A program made the position numbers and the translations under genes. A DNA stretch of 64,000 nucleotides. It comes from an uncultured Clostridia bacterium. Its GTDB lineage: Bacteria > Bacillota > Clostridia > Christensenellales > Borkfalkiaceae. Each line of letters begins with the position of its first letter. Positions within the stretch are counted from its first letter, which is position 1. The DNA is taken from positions 1 through 64,000 of the forward strand of contig CAKQMB010000005.1 in assembly GCA_934254825.1 (NCBI GenBank), read 5' to 3'. Positions 7,622 to 18,765 of the stretch are shown here, in pieces. Under the pieces are notes generated by a model. That model did not search any database. It had not been told where the DNA came from and was given only the letters and a program-made list of their open reading frames with translations.

Positions 7622-10600
7622 ATGAAGTTAAAGGCAAAAATCATTGCGATCATCGTTGCCGCGTGCGTCCTTGCGGGCATTGTAACGCTTTGCGTAACGC
7701 TCGGCAAAAATTGCGGCGGCTCGTCGGAAACGGTATCTGCAAGCGAACAGACAAGCGAAAGCGTTTCCGTATCGGAAAGCGAAACGCCGAGCGAAACGGC
7801 TTCGGAAACGGAGTCCGAAACGAATTCCGAAAAAGACTCGGAAAGCGAGGAAGAGAGCGAGTCCGAGGAAGAGAGTAAATCGGAGGAAGAAAGCAAGTCC
7901 GAAGAGCATACTCACAGCGGAGGCGAGGCTACTTGTACGAAGAAAGCCGTCTGCGAAGTGTGCGGAGAGGAATACGGCGAAAAAGCTCCTCACGATTTCT
8001 CGGTCGAAACGGCGGAAGAGAAGTATCTTGCAAATGCCGCGACCTGCGAAAAAGCGGCGGAATACTATGTTTCCTGCGCGGTTTGCGGAGAAAAGGGCGA
8101 AGAAACTTTCGAAAACGGCGAAGCTTTGGGGCATAAACCCGCTCAGGCAACTCAGGAGAACGTTATTCCTGCAACGTGCGCGTCTGCGGGAAGCTACGAT
8201 ATCGTTGTCAAATGCTCGGTTTGTAATAAGATAATTTCAAGCGAGAAGAAGTTTACTTCCGCATACGGACACGATTACAGCAGGAGCAAATACATATCCG
8301 ACGGAAAGGGCGGACACTATAAGATATGCTCGCGCTGTAAAGCGAAAAGCGCGACGGCGGCTTGTTCGGGCGGCGAAGCTACCTGCAAGGAACTTGCCGT
8401 TTGTTCTGCCTGCGGCGGAAAATACGGCAAAACCGCAGAACATTCTTACACGAAAGAAGTAGCCGAAGCAAAATATCTTGCCGAAGCGGCGACTTGCGTA
8501 AGCGCGGCAAAATACTATAAACTTTGCGAATTCTGCGGCGAAACGGGCGAAGAAACGTTTGAAGTCGGCGAAGCTTCGGGACACAGCTTATCCGAAGATT
8601 TCGTTTCGCTCGGAAACGGCAAGCACGCCAAGGTATGCGCGAATTGCGATTATACCGAGGAAGAAGCCGATTGCGCGGGCGGCGAAGCCACCTGTACCGC
8701 AAAAGCGGTTTGCGCGATCTGCCGCGAAGAGTACGGCGCGACGCCTGCTGGTCATACCTGGAACGACGGCGAAATCACGACCGCCGCGACCTGCGAAGCA
8801 AACGGAGTTAAAACGTTTACCTGCTCGGCATGCGGCGAAACCAAGACGGAAGTTATAGAAAGTAACGGTCATATTTATGCGGACACCGTCGTAGATCCCG
8901 GCTGTGTAACCAAAGGTTATACCCGACACGTTTGCGGCACTTGCGGCGATACATATACCGATAGCGAAACAGAGCCGAAAGGACACGAATGGGATAAAAA
9001 CGCGGTAACTTGTACGGAAGGCAGAGCGTGCCGTAACTGCGACGCTACCGAACCCGCATCTGGTCATAATTACATATTTGACAGAATAGGACAGGAAGCG
9101 ACTTGTACCGAGGCTGTAAGCGAAATTCATAAATGTACTAATTGTAACGACGAACAAACCGTTATTACCGGCAGCCCCAACGGACATACGCCCGTTGCCG
9201 ATCCCGATAAAGACATTCAGGTAGGCGCAGGCAGTTGTTATTATATAAAAGGGTACAGATGTTCTGTCTGCCTTGCGGATGTCTCGCAGGATAAAAAAGA
9301 GGAGATCGCAAAGCACAAATGCGTTGCTTCCATAAAGACTTCGGCTACATGCAAGACCGTCGGCGAAAAAGAATATATTTGCGAATATTGTAACGAGGTC
9401 GTAAAAACCGAAGAAATTCCCGTCGATACCGTAAACGGACACGTCTGGAATGACGGCGTGTCGGACGGCAACGGCAAGAAGACGTTTACCTGTACGGTAG
9501 GAAATTGCGGCGCGACCAAAACGGTTATCGACGCAACCGAAACAAAGGAAGCCGTCGTAAGCGCGAACGATATAACCGAGGACACAAGCGAAATTCACCT
9601 CGACGGCGCGTCTATGGATCTCGGCGAGGTTAAGGATAAATTAACGGGTGACGTAACCGTCGGCGCGGGAATAATCGATCCCGACGACACGCGCCTTTCC
9701 GAAGAAGACAAATTAAAGATCGGAAACAGCCCGATTTACGATTTCACGCTTAAAAACGACGGCGAGAACGTAAATTTCGACGGCGGAAAAGTTAAAGTAG
9801 TCCTTCCGTACACTCTTTCGGAAGGCGAAGACGTGGATAATATCGTTATCTGGTATATCGGCGACGACGGAAAAACGACAAATATCGAAGCTACTTATTA
9901 CGAAGCGGAAGGCAAAGGCTATGTAACGTTCGACGCGGAGCATTTCTCTTATTACACCGTTACGAGACTTACTCCCGAGGAGCGTTGCCGTCTTTACGGA
10001 CACGCGGAACACGATTTCGTGATCGTACCTACCTGTACGGACGGCGGTTACACCCTTCACGTTTGTCTCCGTTGCGGAAACGAGCGCAAAACGGACGAAA
10101 AGGAAGCCGTAGGGCATAATTATTCGCAGAAAACAACCGAGGCTACCTGTCTTAACGACGGTAGAATCGAATACAAATGCGCCGATTGTAATTCGACTTA
10201 CAGTCAGATAATCAAGGCGACGGGACATGATTGGAACATAGCCGAAAACGTTATCGCGTCGTGCGAACATTCGGGTTACACCGTTTACACCTGCGGTAAT
10301 TGTAAGGACTCTTACACCGTGACCGAAGCTCAGAAAGCGCATACGTTTGAAGAAAAGACCGTTGCGCCCACCTGCGAAACCGCGGGTTACACCGAAAAGA
10401 CCTGTACAGAGTGTAATTATTCTTATAAAGAAAATTACGTTCAGGCAATCGGACATAACTATAAAGCTTCGTGGCGTTGGAGCGACGACAATCTGAGCGC
10501 GACTCTTTGCATGACTTGCGAAAACGATCCGACGCACATTTTCGAAATCGCGGCGGTTGTTACGTCCGTCGAAACAAAGGCTACCTGCACGTCTCCCGCA

Positions 10601-13600
10601 AAAATCGCTTACGGCGCGAGGGCGGAATTCAACGGCGAGCTTTATGCCGACAAAAAGGACGTCGTAACTGGCGAAGAAACTCTCGAACACAAATTTGCCG
10701 AGGGTTACGCTTACGACGACGAAAATCATTACAGAGAGTGTATTCTTTGCGGATATATCGCGGAAGAAGCCGAACACGAGCTTAGCGACGGCGAAATCAT
10801 AAAGAGCGCGACCTGCTCGTCTTACGGCGAAAAGGTTTACGTCTGCGAAACCTGCGGATATGTCAGAAAAGACGTTATTCCCGCAACGGGCGAACATTAT
10901 TATATAAACGGCGCCTGCGCTTACTGCGGAGCGGAATACACCGCCTGCGACCATAAAACTCTTACTCCGAAGCTTCTGACGAGCGAAGATCTCGGCATAT
11001 GCGAGGGGTCGACGTTTATCGTTTTAACCTGCGCTTGCGGTAAGGTCAAGAAAATCGATATGGAGTCCGTCCGTTTGCAGTGCGATATCGACGACGAGAC
11101 GAGCGGCAGTTCCGAATCGGGCAAAACGGCAGACGGAAAATATTACGAAAAATTCACCGTACCCTGTAAAAAATGCGGCGCGATTTTCGAAGAATATATG
11201 CAAGATCCGGACAGGGATTGCATGTACGGATACACGGGTTATATAAAAATAACCAAAAATAACGTAGTGACGCTTAACGCGATCGCGGAAAGTATCGAGC
11301 ATCATGCGTCGAAAATCGAGATCGAGCAAATAAAAGTTTCCGATCTGACAAACGAAAAAGTATGCGGCGGCTATATAACGGTCGGCAAATGCGTCGAATG
11401 CGGCGAATACGCAAACGGTTTCAGCGCCGAAGATCTGGCTTGTACGAGTATTTTCGGAAAAGAGCCTGCCGAATTCGAATATATCGATAAGAACGGCGTG
11501 GTTCATGCCGGAATGTATGTCGCATGCGACGAATGCGGACTTAAACTCGTCGAAGACGAAACATACGTTTCGTTAAACAGCTGTCTTGCATACGGGAAAT
11601 TATCTTACAAGGTAATCGTAAACGAAGAAGTTATTTTCGAATTCGTTATGGGAGAACGTATTCTCCGACAGCACGAATATGAAGAAACATATGAAATGTT
11701 GGGAAAAACCTGCGAGGACGGCGTTAAATTCATAAGTACATGTAAAAAATGCGGCGCGATCGAAATTAATGTTTATCACGGACACAGATCGAGTACTTTG
11801 GAAAGAATAGATATGCCCGAAAATACTTGCGGCGGATATATCGAACAATCCCGTTGCGATTACTGCGGCGAGACGTTTAACGTTGTCGAGCGCGTTTACG
11901 AATATCACACGTTCAACGTCGTCAATGAAGAAAAAATAACGGATGAAAACAAAATCGAACACACCGTTACGCATTATAAATGTTATGTATGCGGACTTGA
12001 AAGCGTCAGCGACAAATACAAAGTTCCTCGCGAGAACAATCAGTGCGAATTGTTCGTTTACACGGACGAAACCATTTCCTTTGAAGGAAAAGTAATTTGC
12101 ACTTATACCGAAGTTTACGGTCAGGATATACACCAGTTCGAATACACCGCAAGGCTCAAAGAGGGATCGAAGACTTGCGAAGACGGCATTATCCTGGAAA
12201 GAACCTGTAAAGTCTGCGGTAAATCGTACGAAGAAGGAGATTACGAAGGGCATTACACCGTATATGAAATTCTCACGCTTCCGGAAGGCACCTGCGGCGG
12301 AACCGTCGGAGTATATCGTTGTGTCGCCTGCAAAGAAATAGTTGACGTCGGAGGCTTCTACGATCTGTATAATCACTCGTTCGGAGACGGAGAAGTCGAA
12401 TGGTATACGGACGAAAACAATCACGAACATCAGGTATATACCGAAATATGCGCACGCTGCGGACTTGAACGCAGTGAAGATACAATAACGCTCGCTCATG
12501 ACGACAATCCTTGCGAATATACCGTTTACAGAACAAGAACGTTAATTGCCAAAGACAAGACGGTAATTTTAACCTGTTCCGACTCTTACGGCGCCGACAC
12601 GCATAGATTTGTTTACGATACTTTCGAACTCGAAGGGACAACTTGCGACGACGGCTGGACGGTGAAAGGTAAATGCGTCATATGCGGTAAAGAAAACGAG
12701 AGATCCGGTTACGGACACGAACGTTTCTGGGTGGAATATTACGACTTCACCGATTACGGCGGATGCGACGGCTTTATTTTCAAAGAAGTCTGCGCTTGCG
12801 GAGAGGATGTCAGCGTTGCAATGACGCACCCCGATTACATTAAAGAAGACTTCGAAGTGCCGCTCGGAGAGGGCGAATATGCGCACACGAAAACGCTTTA
12901 CACCTGTAAAAACTGCGAATTTAAAATCGAAGGAGAAAAAATAAGCAAAAAGGTTTCGGATAAAAACGCTCAGACCTGCAATATTTATACCGACGTGACG
13001 TGGCATGTAACAGTCGGCGATAAGGTTGTTGCGGATTTCCTTATAAAACGCGTCGGCTCCGAACATACCTTTAAATTCACGGGCGAACTTAAAGACGGCG
13101 CTTCGTCCTGCGATGAGGGAAATATCATTTACAGAACTTGCGTAGACTGCGGTTATTCCGAGATTTACTACAATGACCATAGCGGACATTATACCGCGTG
13201 GGATACGATCGAACTTCCCGGGGAATGCGGCGGCACTCTGAGAGTGACCCGTTGTGTTGTCTGCGAAGAAGTAGTGTATTTCGATTATTACGATCTTAAC
13301 AACCACACGTTCGGTTGCGTCGATCAAAAAACTTATACGGAAAACGGTATCGGACACAGTTATTATCTTTACAGATGTGAGAAATGCGGGCTTGAACGCA
13401 GTGAAGACACATACAGCGTTCCCAAGGACGGAAGTCCCTGCGAATTCGTCGTTTACATAGCAAAAACGATAGCTTCCGAGGATAAAACGATAAATTACAG
13501 CTATGTGGAGTTTTACAACTCGGAAAGACATCAATATGTTTATACGTTCGAGTTGAACGGAACTTCCTGCGAGGACGGCTGGAAGGCAACCGGCAAATGC

Positions 13601-16243
13601 TTGTTGTGCGAAAAAGAGGCGGCGACGTCCGGCAATAATCACGACGAATTTACCGTGGCGTATTACGATCTTGCAATACTTGGCGCATGCGAAGACTCTT
13701 ACGTCGGTAAATACAGCTGCGCTTGCGGAATGTATCAGAATTTCATGGCAGGCTTCTGCGAGGATATGAAGGCGGAAGATTTCGAAATCAAGCCTGCGGA
13801 CGACGAATATGTCCATACGAGAAGGACTTTATCCTGCGAGAAATGCGGGCTTAAAATCGAAGAAGAAAGAATCGGTAAAAAAGTTTCGGATAAGGACGCT
13901 CACACCTGCAATATTTATTACACGACGACCGGAAACGTTGCGATCGGCGAAACGGGTGTTGCGAATATCGAAGTAAACAACGTCGATACGAGCAGACATA
14001 CGTTTAAAAAGACTTACAAGCTTAAAGAAGGGTCGAAAACTTGCGACGACGGAATTATAGTTTACAGGGAATGCGTTGATTGCGGATATACCGACAGTTA
14101 CGAAAATCAAGGACATCTGTACAATATCGTCGAAACGCATACTTTGAATTCTGCTTGCGGCGGAACGGCTTATTATATGGAATGCCCGTGCAAAAAAGAA
14201 AAGAACGTCGAATATTCCTGTAATTGCGAATTCCATGAGTACAACGACGAGGGAGAAGTCGACGGAGCGATCGAGAGCGGTACGTTCTTCTATTTCAACG
14301 TCGGCGATCTGAGAGATTACGACGGAACTTATTATCGTGGCAATTTCTTGTTAGAGCATACCATGCGTTTGTGGAATTATCGTTCGATACGCAAATGCGC
14401 GGTTACAAATCCCCAACAGTGCGGATATGTCATTCGTTTCTTTAATTATTGGGTAAAAACCGATAACTGCACGGCAACGAGATATATAACGTGGCAGTTC
14501 GGTTATAACGAAGACGGCACCTGCGAATGGGAAAAGACCATCGCAACCGACGATGTTCAGGTATATCACGACTTCGAAAGAACCGATATCAACGAGGACG
14601 GCGTAATCGGATACGATTTGAAGTGTAAGGATTGCGACAGCTACTTTAATTTCAAAGAGTACAGAAACGCAAAAGACGAAGTCGAAAGAGTAGAGATCGT
14701 TTCCGAAAATCTTGCGGATAACGGCGGAATTAAAAAACATACGCATACTATCGAGTTGGACGTCGAGAACGATTACAGGTACGGTTCCGAAATCTGTACC
14801 GTTATCGACGCGGACGGGGAAAAACACGTTTCGACGCGTACAAGATCGGCGTATGAAGTCGGAGGCGGATTTACGGACGGCATAAAAACGATTGTCGAAA
14901 CCGATAATTATTATTACGAAACTATTCATGCCTGTCACGAGATAAAAAACGGTAATGTCGTCGAAGTTCGGCTTTATCGGAAGACTATCGAAAATAAAGA
15001 TACGGAAAACGAGCAAGTCGAGGAATGGACTTATACATACGACTTCGATAATTGCAAACGAACCGTTGTTTATAAAAACGGCGAGAGTGAAAAAAACTGG
15101 GAAGACGTCAACCATCTCGGCGCGTTGTGCGAGCGGGAAATAAAAGAAGCGACTTGTTCGCAATACGGAAAAAGAGAGAGTTACTGCGCAAACTGCGGAG
15201 AGATTACCGATACTTATATAATTTCTCCCGATCACGCCTGGGTTAAAGCGGCTGAAAACCGTTATATCTGTATTGTTTGCGGACTTGAAAACGTAAACGG
15301 CGTTTCGGGCAACATCGTTATGGAAGATCTCACCGATTACGAAAACGGCGAAGATTATGTCGTCGGTTACTATTTCATAGAAAACAGCATCGATAAATAC
15401 AATCTTGTTGTTTCTCTTGTAAGAAAAACCGTTTCGGGCGACGAAAACGACGAGATTTATCTCGAAATGTCTGCCGCCGATTTCGTCGTTACAACCGATG
15501 GCGTTGTTTCCGTAAGCTTCAAAAAAGCGCTTGCAGAGCGGCTTGCTTCGGCAAAACTCGCCGAACTCGGCTTGGAAATGAACGATTACAACGTAAGATT
15601 TTCGTTCACGCCCATCGGATTTAAAGAAAATCTCGATTACGCCATAACGTTTGAGAAAATCGAAAATCCTTCCGAGATAAACGGCAACGGCAAGACCGAA
15701 TGTGTTTTCAAAAGGGAAGAGCTTGAAAACGGCGTGGAAATTTCTTTCACGCCGACCGAGAACTGCGATCTGGTTATTTCCGCTCCCGAATTGTGTGTCG
15801 ATAATTATTGGAGCAGATATACTGTCTATTATGATCTTTCGATAAACGTTTTCGACATTTCCGGAGAAGCGGTAAACGAAGATGGTTTCGATGCATGCAG
15901 GTCGGGTTGCAGATACTTAAAATTGTTTAAGGTCGAAGCGGGGCAAACATATAAAATAAAAATAAGCTTGCTCGACGCCGATTCCAAGGTTAACTTTATT
16001 CCCGTTGCAATATCCGGGTGTACGGATGTAATATATAATTACGGGCATAAGTTGAACGGCAAAAAAATAGATAGCGGAAATGTTATTATATTTGCGGATA
16101 CGGACGCGTTCAAATCAAGCGGAGTGAAACTTTTCGCCAATACCGAACTTTCTTGCGAAGAAGAAGGCGCAGGATGTTTTACCTGTGAGGATTGTAAATG
16201 GACGATTGCCGTAAAAGTCCGTCTTGCGCATAATCACGACTGA
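7622..16243 (+). CDS. Giant exported Cys-rich repeat protein
   Basis: Encodes 2873 residues. An N-terminal hydrophobic segment (about 7-27) acts as signal or anchor and is followed by a Ser/Glu-rich linker (about 35-95). Then come many short modules of the type ATC-x(3)-G-x(3)-Y-x-C-x2-CG ... GH, a pattern common in clostridial surface proteins. Residues about 643-785 form a different domain (VKVVLPYTLSEGEDVDNIVI, HFSYYTV). From about 1138 to 2200 the modules lengthen into repeats of about 150 residues with signatures CGG, CGLERSEDT and EDGW. Residues about 2690-2810 look like a beta-sandwich domain, and the protein ends in a final CxxC. No LPXTG sorting signal is seen. The paired cysteines suggest metal sites or disulfides outside the cell. 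The start follows AAGAGGAGG. The specific role is unknown; adhesion or wall structure is inference. Confidence 0.85.
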   Translation: MKLKAKIIAIIVAACVLAGIVTLCVTLGKNCGGSSETVSASEQTSESVSVSESETPSETASETESETNSEKDSESEEESESEEESKSEEESKSEEHTHSGGEATCTKKAVCEVCGEEYGEKAPHDFSVETAEEKYLANAATCEKAAEYYVSCAVCGEKGEETFENGEALGHKPAQATQENVIPATCASAGSYDIVVKCSVCNKIISSEKKFTSAYGHDYSRSKYISDGKGGHYKICSRCKAKSATAACSGGEATCKELAVCSACGGKYGKTAEHSYTKEVAEAKYLAEAATCVSAAKYYKLCEFCGETGEETFEVGEASGHSLSEDFVSLGNGKHAKVCANCDYTEEEADCAGGEATCTAKAVCAICREEYGATPAGHTWNDGEITTAATCEANGVKTFTCSACGETKTEVIESNGHIYADTVVDPGCVTKGYTRHVCGTCGDTYTDSETEPKGHEWDKNAVTCTEGRACRNCDATEPASGHNYIFDRIGQEATCTEAVSEIHKCTNCNDEQTVITGSPNGHTPVADPDKDIQVGAGSCYYIKGYRCSVCLADVSQDKKEEIAKHKCVASIKTSATCKTVGEKEYICEYCNEVVKTEEIPVDTVNGHVWNDGVSDGNGKKTFTCTVGNCGATKTVIDATETKEAVVSANDITEDTSEIHLDGASMDLGEVKDKLTGDVTVGAGIIDPDDTRLSEEDKLKIGNSPIYDFTLKNDGENVNFDGGKVKVVLPYTLSEGEDVDNIVIWYIGDDGKTTNIEATYYEAEGKGYVTFDAEHFSYYTVTRLTPEERCRLYGHAEHDFVIVPTCTDGGYTLHVCLRCGNERKTDEKEAVGHNYSQKTTEATCLNDGRIEYKCADCNSTYSQIIKATGHDWNIAENVIASCEHSGYTVYTCGNCKDSYTVTEAQKAHTFEEKTVAPTCETAGYTEKTCTECNYSYKENYVQAIGHNYKASWRWSDDNLSATLCMTCENDPTHIFEIAAVVTSVETKATCTSPAKIAYGARAEFNGELYADKKDVVTGEETLEHKFAEGYAYDDENHYRECILCGYIAEEAEHELSDGEIIKSATCSSYGEKVYVCETCGYVRKDVIPATGEHYYINGACAYCGAEYTACDHKTLTPKLLTSEDLGICEGSTFIVLTCACGKVKKIDMESVRLQCDIDDETSGSSESGKTADGKYYEKFTVPCKKCGAIFEEYMQDPDRDCMYGYTGYIKITKNNVVTLNAIAESIEHHASKIEIEQIKVSDLTNEKVCGGYITVGKCVECGEYANGFSAEDLACTSIFGKEPAEFEYIDKNGVVHAGMYVACDECGLKLVEDETYVSLNSCLAYGKLSYKVIVNEEVIFEFVMGERILRQHEYEETYEMLGKTCEDGVKFISTCKKCGAIEINVYHGHRSSTLERIDMPENTCGGYIEQSRCDYCGETFNVVERVYEYHTFNVVNEEKITDENKIEHTVTHYKCYVCGLESVSDKYKVPRENNQCELFVYTDETISFEGKVICTYTEVYGQDIHQFEYTARLKEGSKTCEDGIILERTCKVCGKSYEEGDYEGHYTVYEILTLPEGTCGGTVGVYRCVACKEIVDVGGFYDLYNHSFGDGEVEWYTDENNHEHQVYTEICARCGLERSEDTITLAHDDNPCEYTVYRTRTLIAKDKTVILTCSDSYGADTHRFVYDTFELEGTTCDDGWTVKGKCVICGKENERSGYGHERFWVEYYDFTDYGGCDGFIFKEVCACGEDVSVAMTHPDYIKEDFEVPLGEGEYAHTKTLYTCKNCEFKIEGEKISKKVSDKNAQTCNIYTDVTWHVTVGDKVVADFLIKRVGSEHTFKFTGELKDGASSCDEGNIIYRTCVDCGYSEIYYNDHSGHYTAWDTIELPGECGGTLRVTRCVVCEEVVYFDYYDLNNHTFGCVDQKTYTENGIGHSYYLYRCEKCGLERSEDTYSVPKDGSPCEFVVYIAKTIASEDKTINYSYVEFYNSERHQYVYTFELNGTSCEDGWKATGKCLLCEKEAATSGNNHDEFTVAYYDLAILGACEDSYVGKYSCACGMYQNFMAGFCEDMKAEDFEIKPADDEYVHTRRTLSCEKCGLKIEEERIGKKVSDKDAHTCNIYYTTTGNVAIGETGVANIEVNNVDTSRHTFKKTYKLKEGSKTCDDGIIVYRECVDCGYTDSYENQGHLYNIVETHTLNSACGGTAYYMECPCKKEKNVEYSCNCEFHEYNDEGEVDGAIESGTFFYFNVGDLRDYDGTYYRGNFLLEHTMRLWNYRSIRKCAVTNPQQCGYVIRFFNYWVKTDNCTATRYITWQFGYNEDGTCEWEKTIATDDVQVYHDFERTDINEDGVIGYDLKCKDCDSYFNFKEYRNAKDEVERVEIVSENLADNGGIKKHTHTIELDVENDYRYGSEICTVIDADGEKHVSTRTRSAYEVGGGFTDGIKTIVETDNYYYETIHACHEIKNGNVVEVRLYRKTIENKDTENEQVEEWTYTYDFDNCKRTVVYKNGESEKNWEDVNHLGALCEREIKEATCSQYGKRESYCANCGEITDTYIISPDHAWVKAAENRYICIVCGLENVNGVSGNIVMEDLTDYENGEDYVVGYYFIENSIDKYNLVVSLVRKTVSGDENDEIYLEMSAADFVVTTDGVVSVSFKKALAERLASAKLAELGLEMNDYNVRFSFTPIGFKENLDYAITFEKIENPSEINGNGKTECVFKREELENGVEISFTPTENCDLVISAPELCVDNYWSRYTVYYDLSINVFDISGEAVNEDGFDACRSGCRYLKLFKVEAGQTYKIKISLLDADSKVNFIPVAISGCTDVIYNYGHKLNGKKIDSGNVIIFADTDAFKSSGVKLFANTELSCEEEGAGCFTCEDCKWTIAVKVRLAHNHD

Positions 16244-16267
16244 TTTGTCGTTGCAGACAAAAACGAT

Positions 16268-16297
16268 GCGAGCCGAGGCGATTTCGCCTCGGCTCGC
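16268..16297 (+). terminator. Terminator of the giant gene
   Basis: A perfect 13-bp stem, GCGAGCCGAGGCG with CGCCTCGGCTCGC, a 4-base loop, and TTT then CTTTTTT following. It starts 25 bp past the stop. Confidence 0.9.
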
Positions 16298-16342
16298 TTT
16301 ATGCTTTTTTGCGCTGACTTTAACAATCGCAGACGGATATTA

Positions 16343-16371
16343 TTGACAAAAACATGCCGTTACGATATAAT
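16343..16371 (+). promoter_or_regulatory. Promoter of the GH94 gene
   Basis: TTGACA (16343-16348) and TATAAT (16366-16371), 17-bp spacer, leaving a leader of about 73 nt. Confidence 0.85.
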
Positions 16372-16450
16372 CTTTTCATTGAACGGGAGAGGTTTCGGCT
16401 GTTCGGGAGCATATCCGAACGGCGCTTTCCCGCCGGAAAAAGGAGACAAA

Positions 16451-18748
16451 ATGCAAGGACGTTTCGAGGATAAAAACAGAGAATATATAATAACCGATAT
16501 GAAGCCGAGAAGACCATGGCTCAATTACCTTTGGAACGATACGCTCGTTTTGAGCAGCGATCAGTTCGGAAACGGATTTTCGAGAAGGGAAGTCGGCGTT
16601 CAGCGCAGAGAGATAGAAAGGGGAGTCCGCAACGTTTACATAAAGGACAGAGATACGGGCGAAATTTACTCGGCAAACCGTAATTACGGCGATTTGCCTT
16701 TTAAAACCCACGAAACGCACGTCGGAATAAATTATCACGAAGTCGTGAGCGAATATAAAGGCGTAAAAGTCGTTTTATCGATCTGCGTTCCTTACGGAGA
16801 CGCCGTCGCTTTATATAACGTTAAAGTTTGTAACGAAAGCGGGGAAAAGAGAAATCTCGACGTTTATTTTTGTATTCAACCCCGCCCCGAACTTACCTGG
16901 CACGACGCTTACGGCTATGCCGATAACGACGAAAAATTAAACGGACTTTTGTATCGTCACGACGGTTTCGCGATGCCGAACGATTATTCCGATGTGTTTG
17001 TCGGTTGTAACCGAAAATATATCGCTTACGACCTTTCGCACTCGGCTTTTCGCGGCGAATATAACGATTATTCGAACCCCTTAGGCTTGAAAGCGGACAA
17101 GCTTTCCTGCAAGGGCGCGACTTTCGAAAGCGAGTACGTCGCGGCGTTTCAATTCAAAACTTCGCTCGGAAAAAACGAGAATTTTGACGCGACTTTCTGC
17201 TCTTTTGCGGCGAGAACGGAAGACGAATGCCGCGAGCTTAAAACCAAATATCTCGACGAAACGACGTTTTCGGCAGAAATTGAAAAAATAAAAGCCGCAA
17301 ACGACGGCGTTTTCGATACTTTTATCCTTAATTCGCCCGACGAATATCTTAATTCGCAAGTGAATATATGGCTTAAAAGGCAACTGTCGCTCGGTAAAAG
17401 CTGGGGCAGACTTTACGGAAAGGGTTTCAGAGACGTTATGCAGGACATAACGGCGTTTGTTTCGATGGACGCCGTTTCGGCGAGAAAGCAAATTCTGCAC
17501 GCCCTTAAATATCAGTACGAGGACGGCAATCCCATAAGAATGTTCGAGCCGAGCTTCAAATATCCTTATAACGACGGCGGCGTGTGGATAACGGGCGCGA
17601 TACTTTCCTATCTTAACGAAAGCGGCGATATGTCGATTTTAAAAGAGGAGTTGCCCTATCTTAAAGGAGACAGTTACGAAAACGCGAGCTTTGCCGACTC
17701 TTACGTCACCGAGGAATACGTTGCGGGAGAGCGGAAAGACGACGTTTTCGGTCATATCCGCGCCGCGATAGACTACCTTCTCGGTTGCAGAGGGGAACGC
17801 GATCTCGTGCTTTGGCGCGGCGGAGACTGGAACGACAGTATGAACAACGTCGGCAGGAAGAATATCGGCGAAAGCGTGTGGCTCAGTATCGCAACGGTAA
17901 AAGCGATAAACGAGTTCGAGGAAATTCTCGTAATTTCGGGAAATAACTCGCTTTCGGGGTATTACGAAGATAAAAAACGGGAACTTATCGCCGCGATAAA
18001 AGCTCACGGGTGCGAGTGCGGGCGTTATGTTTACGGTTTTAACGATAACGGCTTAACGATCGGCGGAAAAGAGCGTATCTTTTTAAATCCGCAGACATGG
18101 TCTGTTCTCGCAGGTATAGGCGACGAAAAAGAGCAGGGGAAAATTATGGATATCGTGGAAAACGAGCTGAAATGCGATTACGGCTACGTTCAGTGCCGCC
18201 CGAGCTTTACAAAAGGCGACGACGGCATAGGCAGAGTGTCCTTTTTCCAGCCGGGGCTTGTCGAAAACGGAGCGGTGTATAACCACGGAGTCGCGTTCAA
18301 AATCGCCGCCGATTGTATTTTGGGGCGCGCCGATACAGCCTATAAAACGCTTAAAATGATTTCTTACGACAACCCGAAAAATCCCGACAACGGGGTCGAG
18401 CCTTATGCCGTGAGCAATATGTATATGGGTCCCGAAAACCCGTATATCGCGGGGTATGCGCCGATGAGCTGGATAACGGGAACTGCGGGCTGGCTATACA
18501 GGTGCGTTACCGAATTTATGTGCGGAATAAAGCCTTCCGCGAAAGGACTTCTTATAAATCCCTGTCTGCCCGACGGCTTCGACAAAACGATCGTTAAAAG
18601 GGTTTTCAGAGGCGAAATTTACGAGATCGTTTTTGAAAAATCGGACAAACAAGAGGGTAAAAAAGAGGTTATGTGCGACGGAAAGCCTGTTGAAATTCTT
18701 CCTCTCACGGGTAAGGGGAGCGTGCATAAAGTCGTTTGCAAGTTTTAA
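16451..18748 (+). CDS. GH94 family glycoside phosphorylase (cellobiose/chitobiose phosphorylase-like)
   Basis: Encodes 765 residues from the ATG at 16451, chosen because it follows AAAAAGGAG; the frame is open further upstream but overlaps the promoter. GH94 enzymes split beta-glycosidic disaccharides with phosphate, giving a sugar 1-phosphate and saving ATP. The family pattern is clear: an N-terminal beta-sandwich domain, then an (alpha/alpha)6 barrel with GRLYGKGFRDVMQD, the catalytic-acid motif GDWNDSMN (about 459-465) and GYAPMSWITGTAGWLYR near the C-terminus. There is no signal peptide, so it acts in the cytoplasm. The disaccharide substrate is not decided by what can be seen. Confidence 0.88.
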   Translation: MQGRFEDKNREYIITDMKPRRPWLNYLWNDTLVLSSDQFGNGFSRREVGVQRREIERGVRNVYIKDRDTGEIYSANRNYGDLPFKTHETHVGINYHEVVSEYKGVKVVLSICVPYGDAVALYNVKVCNESGEKRNLDVYFCIQPRPELTWHDAYGYADNDEKLNGLLYRHDGFAMPNDYSDVFVGCNRKYIAYDLSHSAFRGEYNDYSNPLGLKADKLSCKGATFESEYVAAFQFKTSLGKNENFDATFCSFAARTEDECRELKTKYLDETTFSAEIEKIKAANDGVFDTFILNSPDEYLNSQVNIWLKRQLSLGKSWGRLYGKGFRDVMQDITAFVSMDAVSARKQILHALKYQYEDGNPIRMFEPSFKYPYNDGGVWITGAILSYLNESGDMSILKEELPYLKGDSYENASFADSYVTEEYVAGERKDDVFGHIRAAIDYLLGCRGERDLVLWRGGDWNDSMNNVGRKNIGESVWLSIATVKAINEFEEILVISGNNSLSGYYEDKKRELIAAIKAHGCECGRYVYGFNDNGLTIGGKERIFLNPQTWSVLAGIGDEKEQGKIMDIVENELKCDYGYVQCRPSFTKGDDGIGRVSFFQPGLVENGAVYNHGVAFKIAADCILGRADTAYKTLKMISYDNPKNPDNGVEPYAVSNMYMGPENPYIAGYAPMSWITGTAGWLYRCVTEFMCGIKPSAKGLLINPCLPDGFDKTIVKRVFRGEIYEIVFEKSDKQEGKKEVMCDGKPVEILPLTGKGSVHKVVCKF

Positions 18749-18765
18749 ATTGCGATAATATTAAG

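Noticed and set aside
8588..15235. Long minus-strand open frames inside the giant gene (for example 8588-9598, 9713-10954, 12569-13816, 14351-15235)
   Set aside because: They are antisense to a continuous 2873-residue frame with clear repeated motifs, lack ribosome sites, and arise because the Glu/Lys/Cys-rich coding strand rarely yields stops on the opposite strand.
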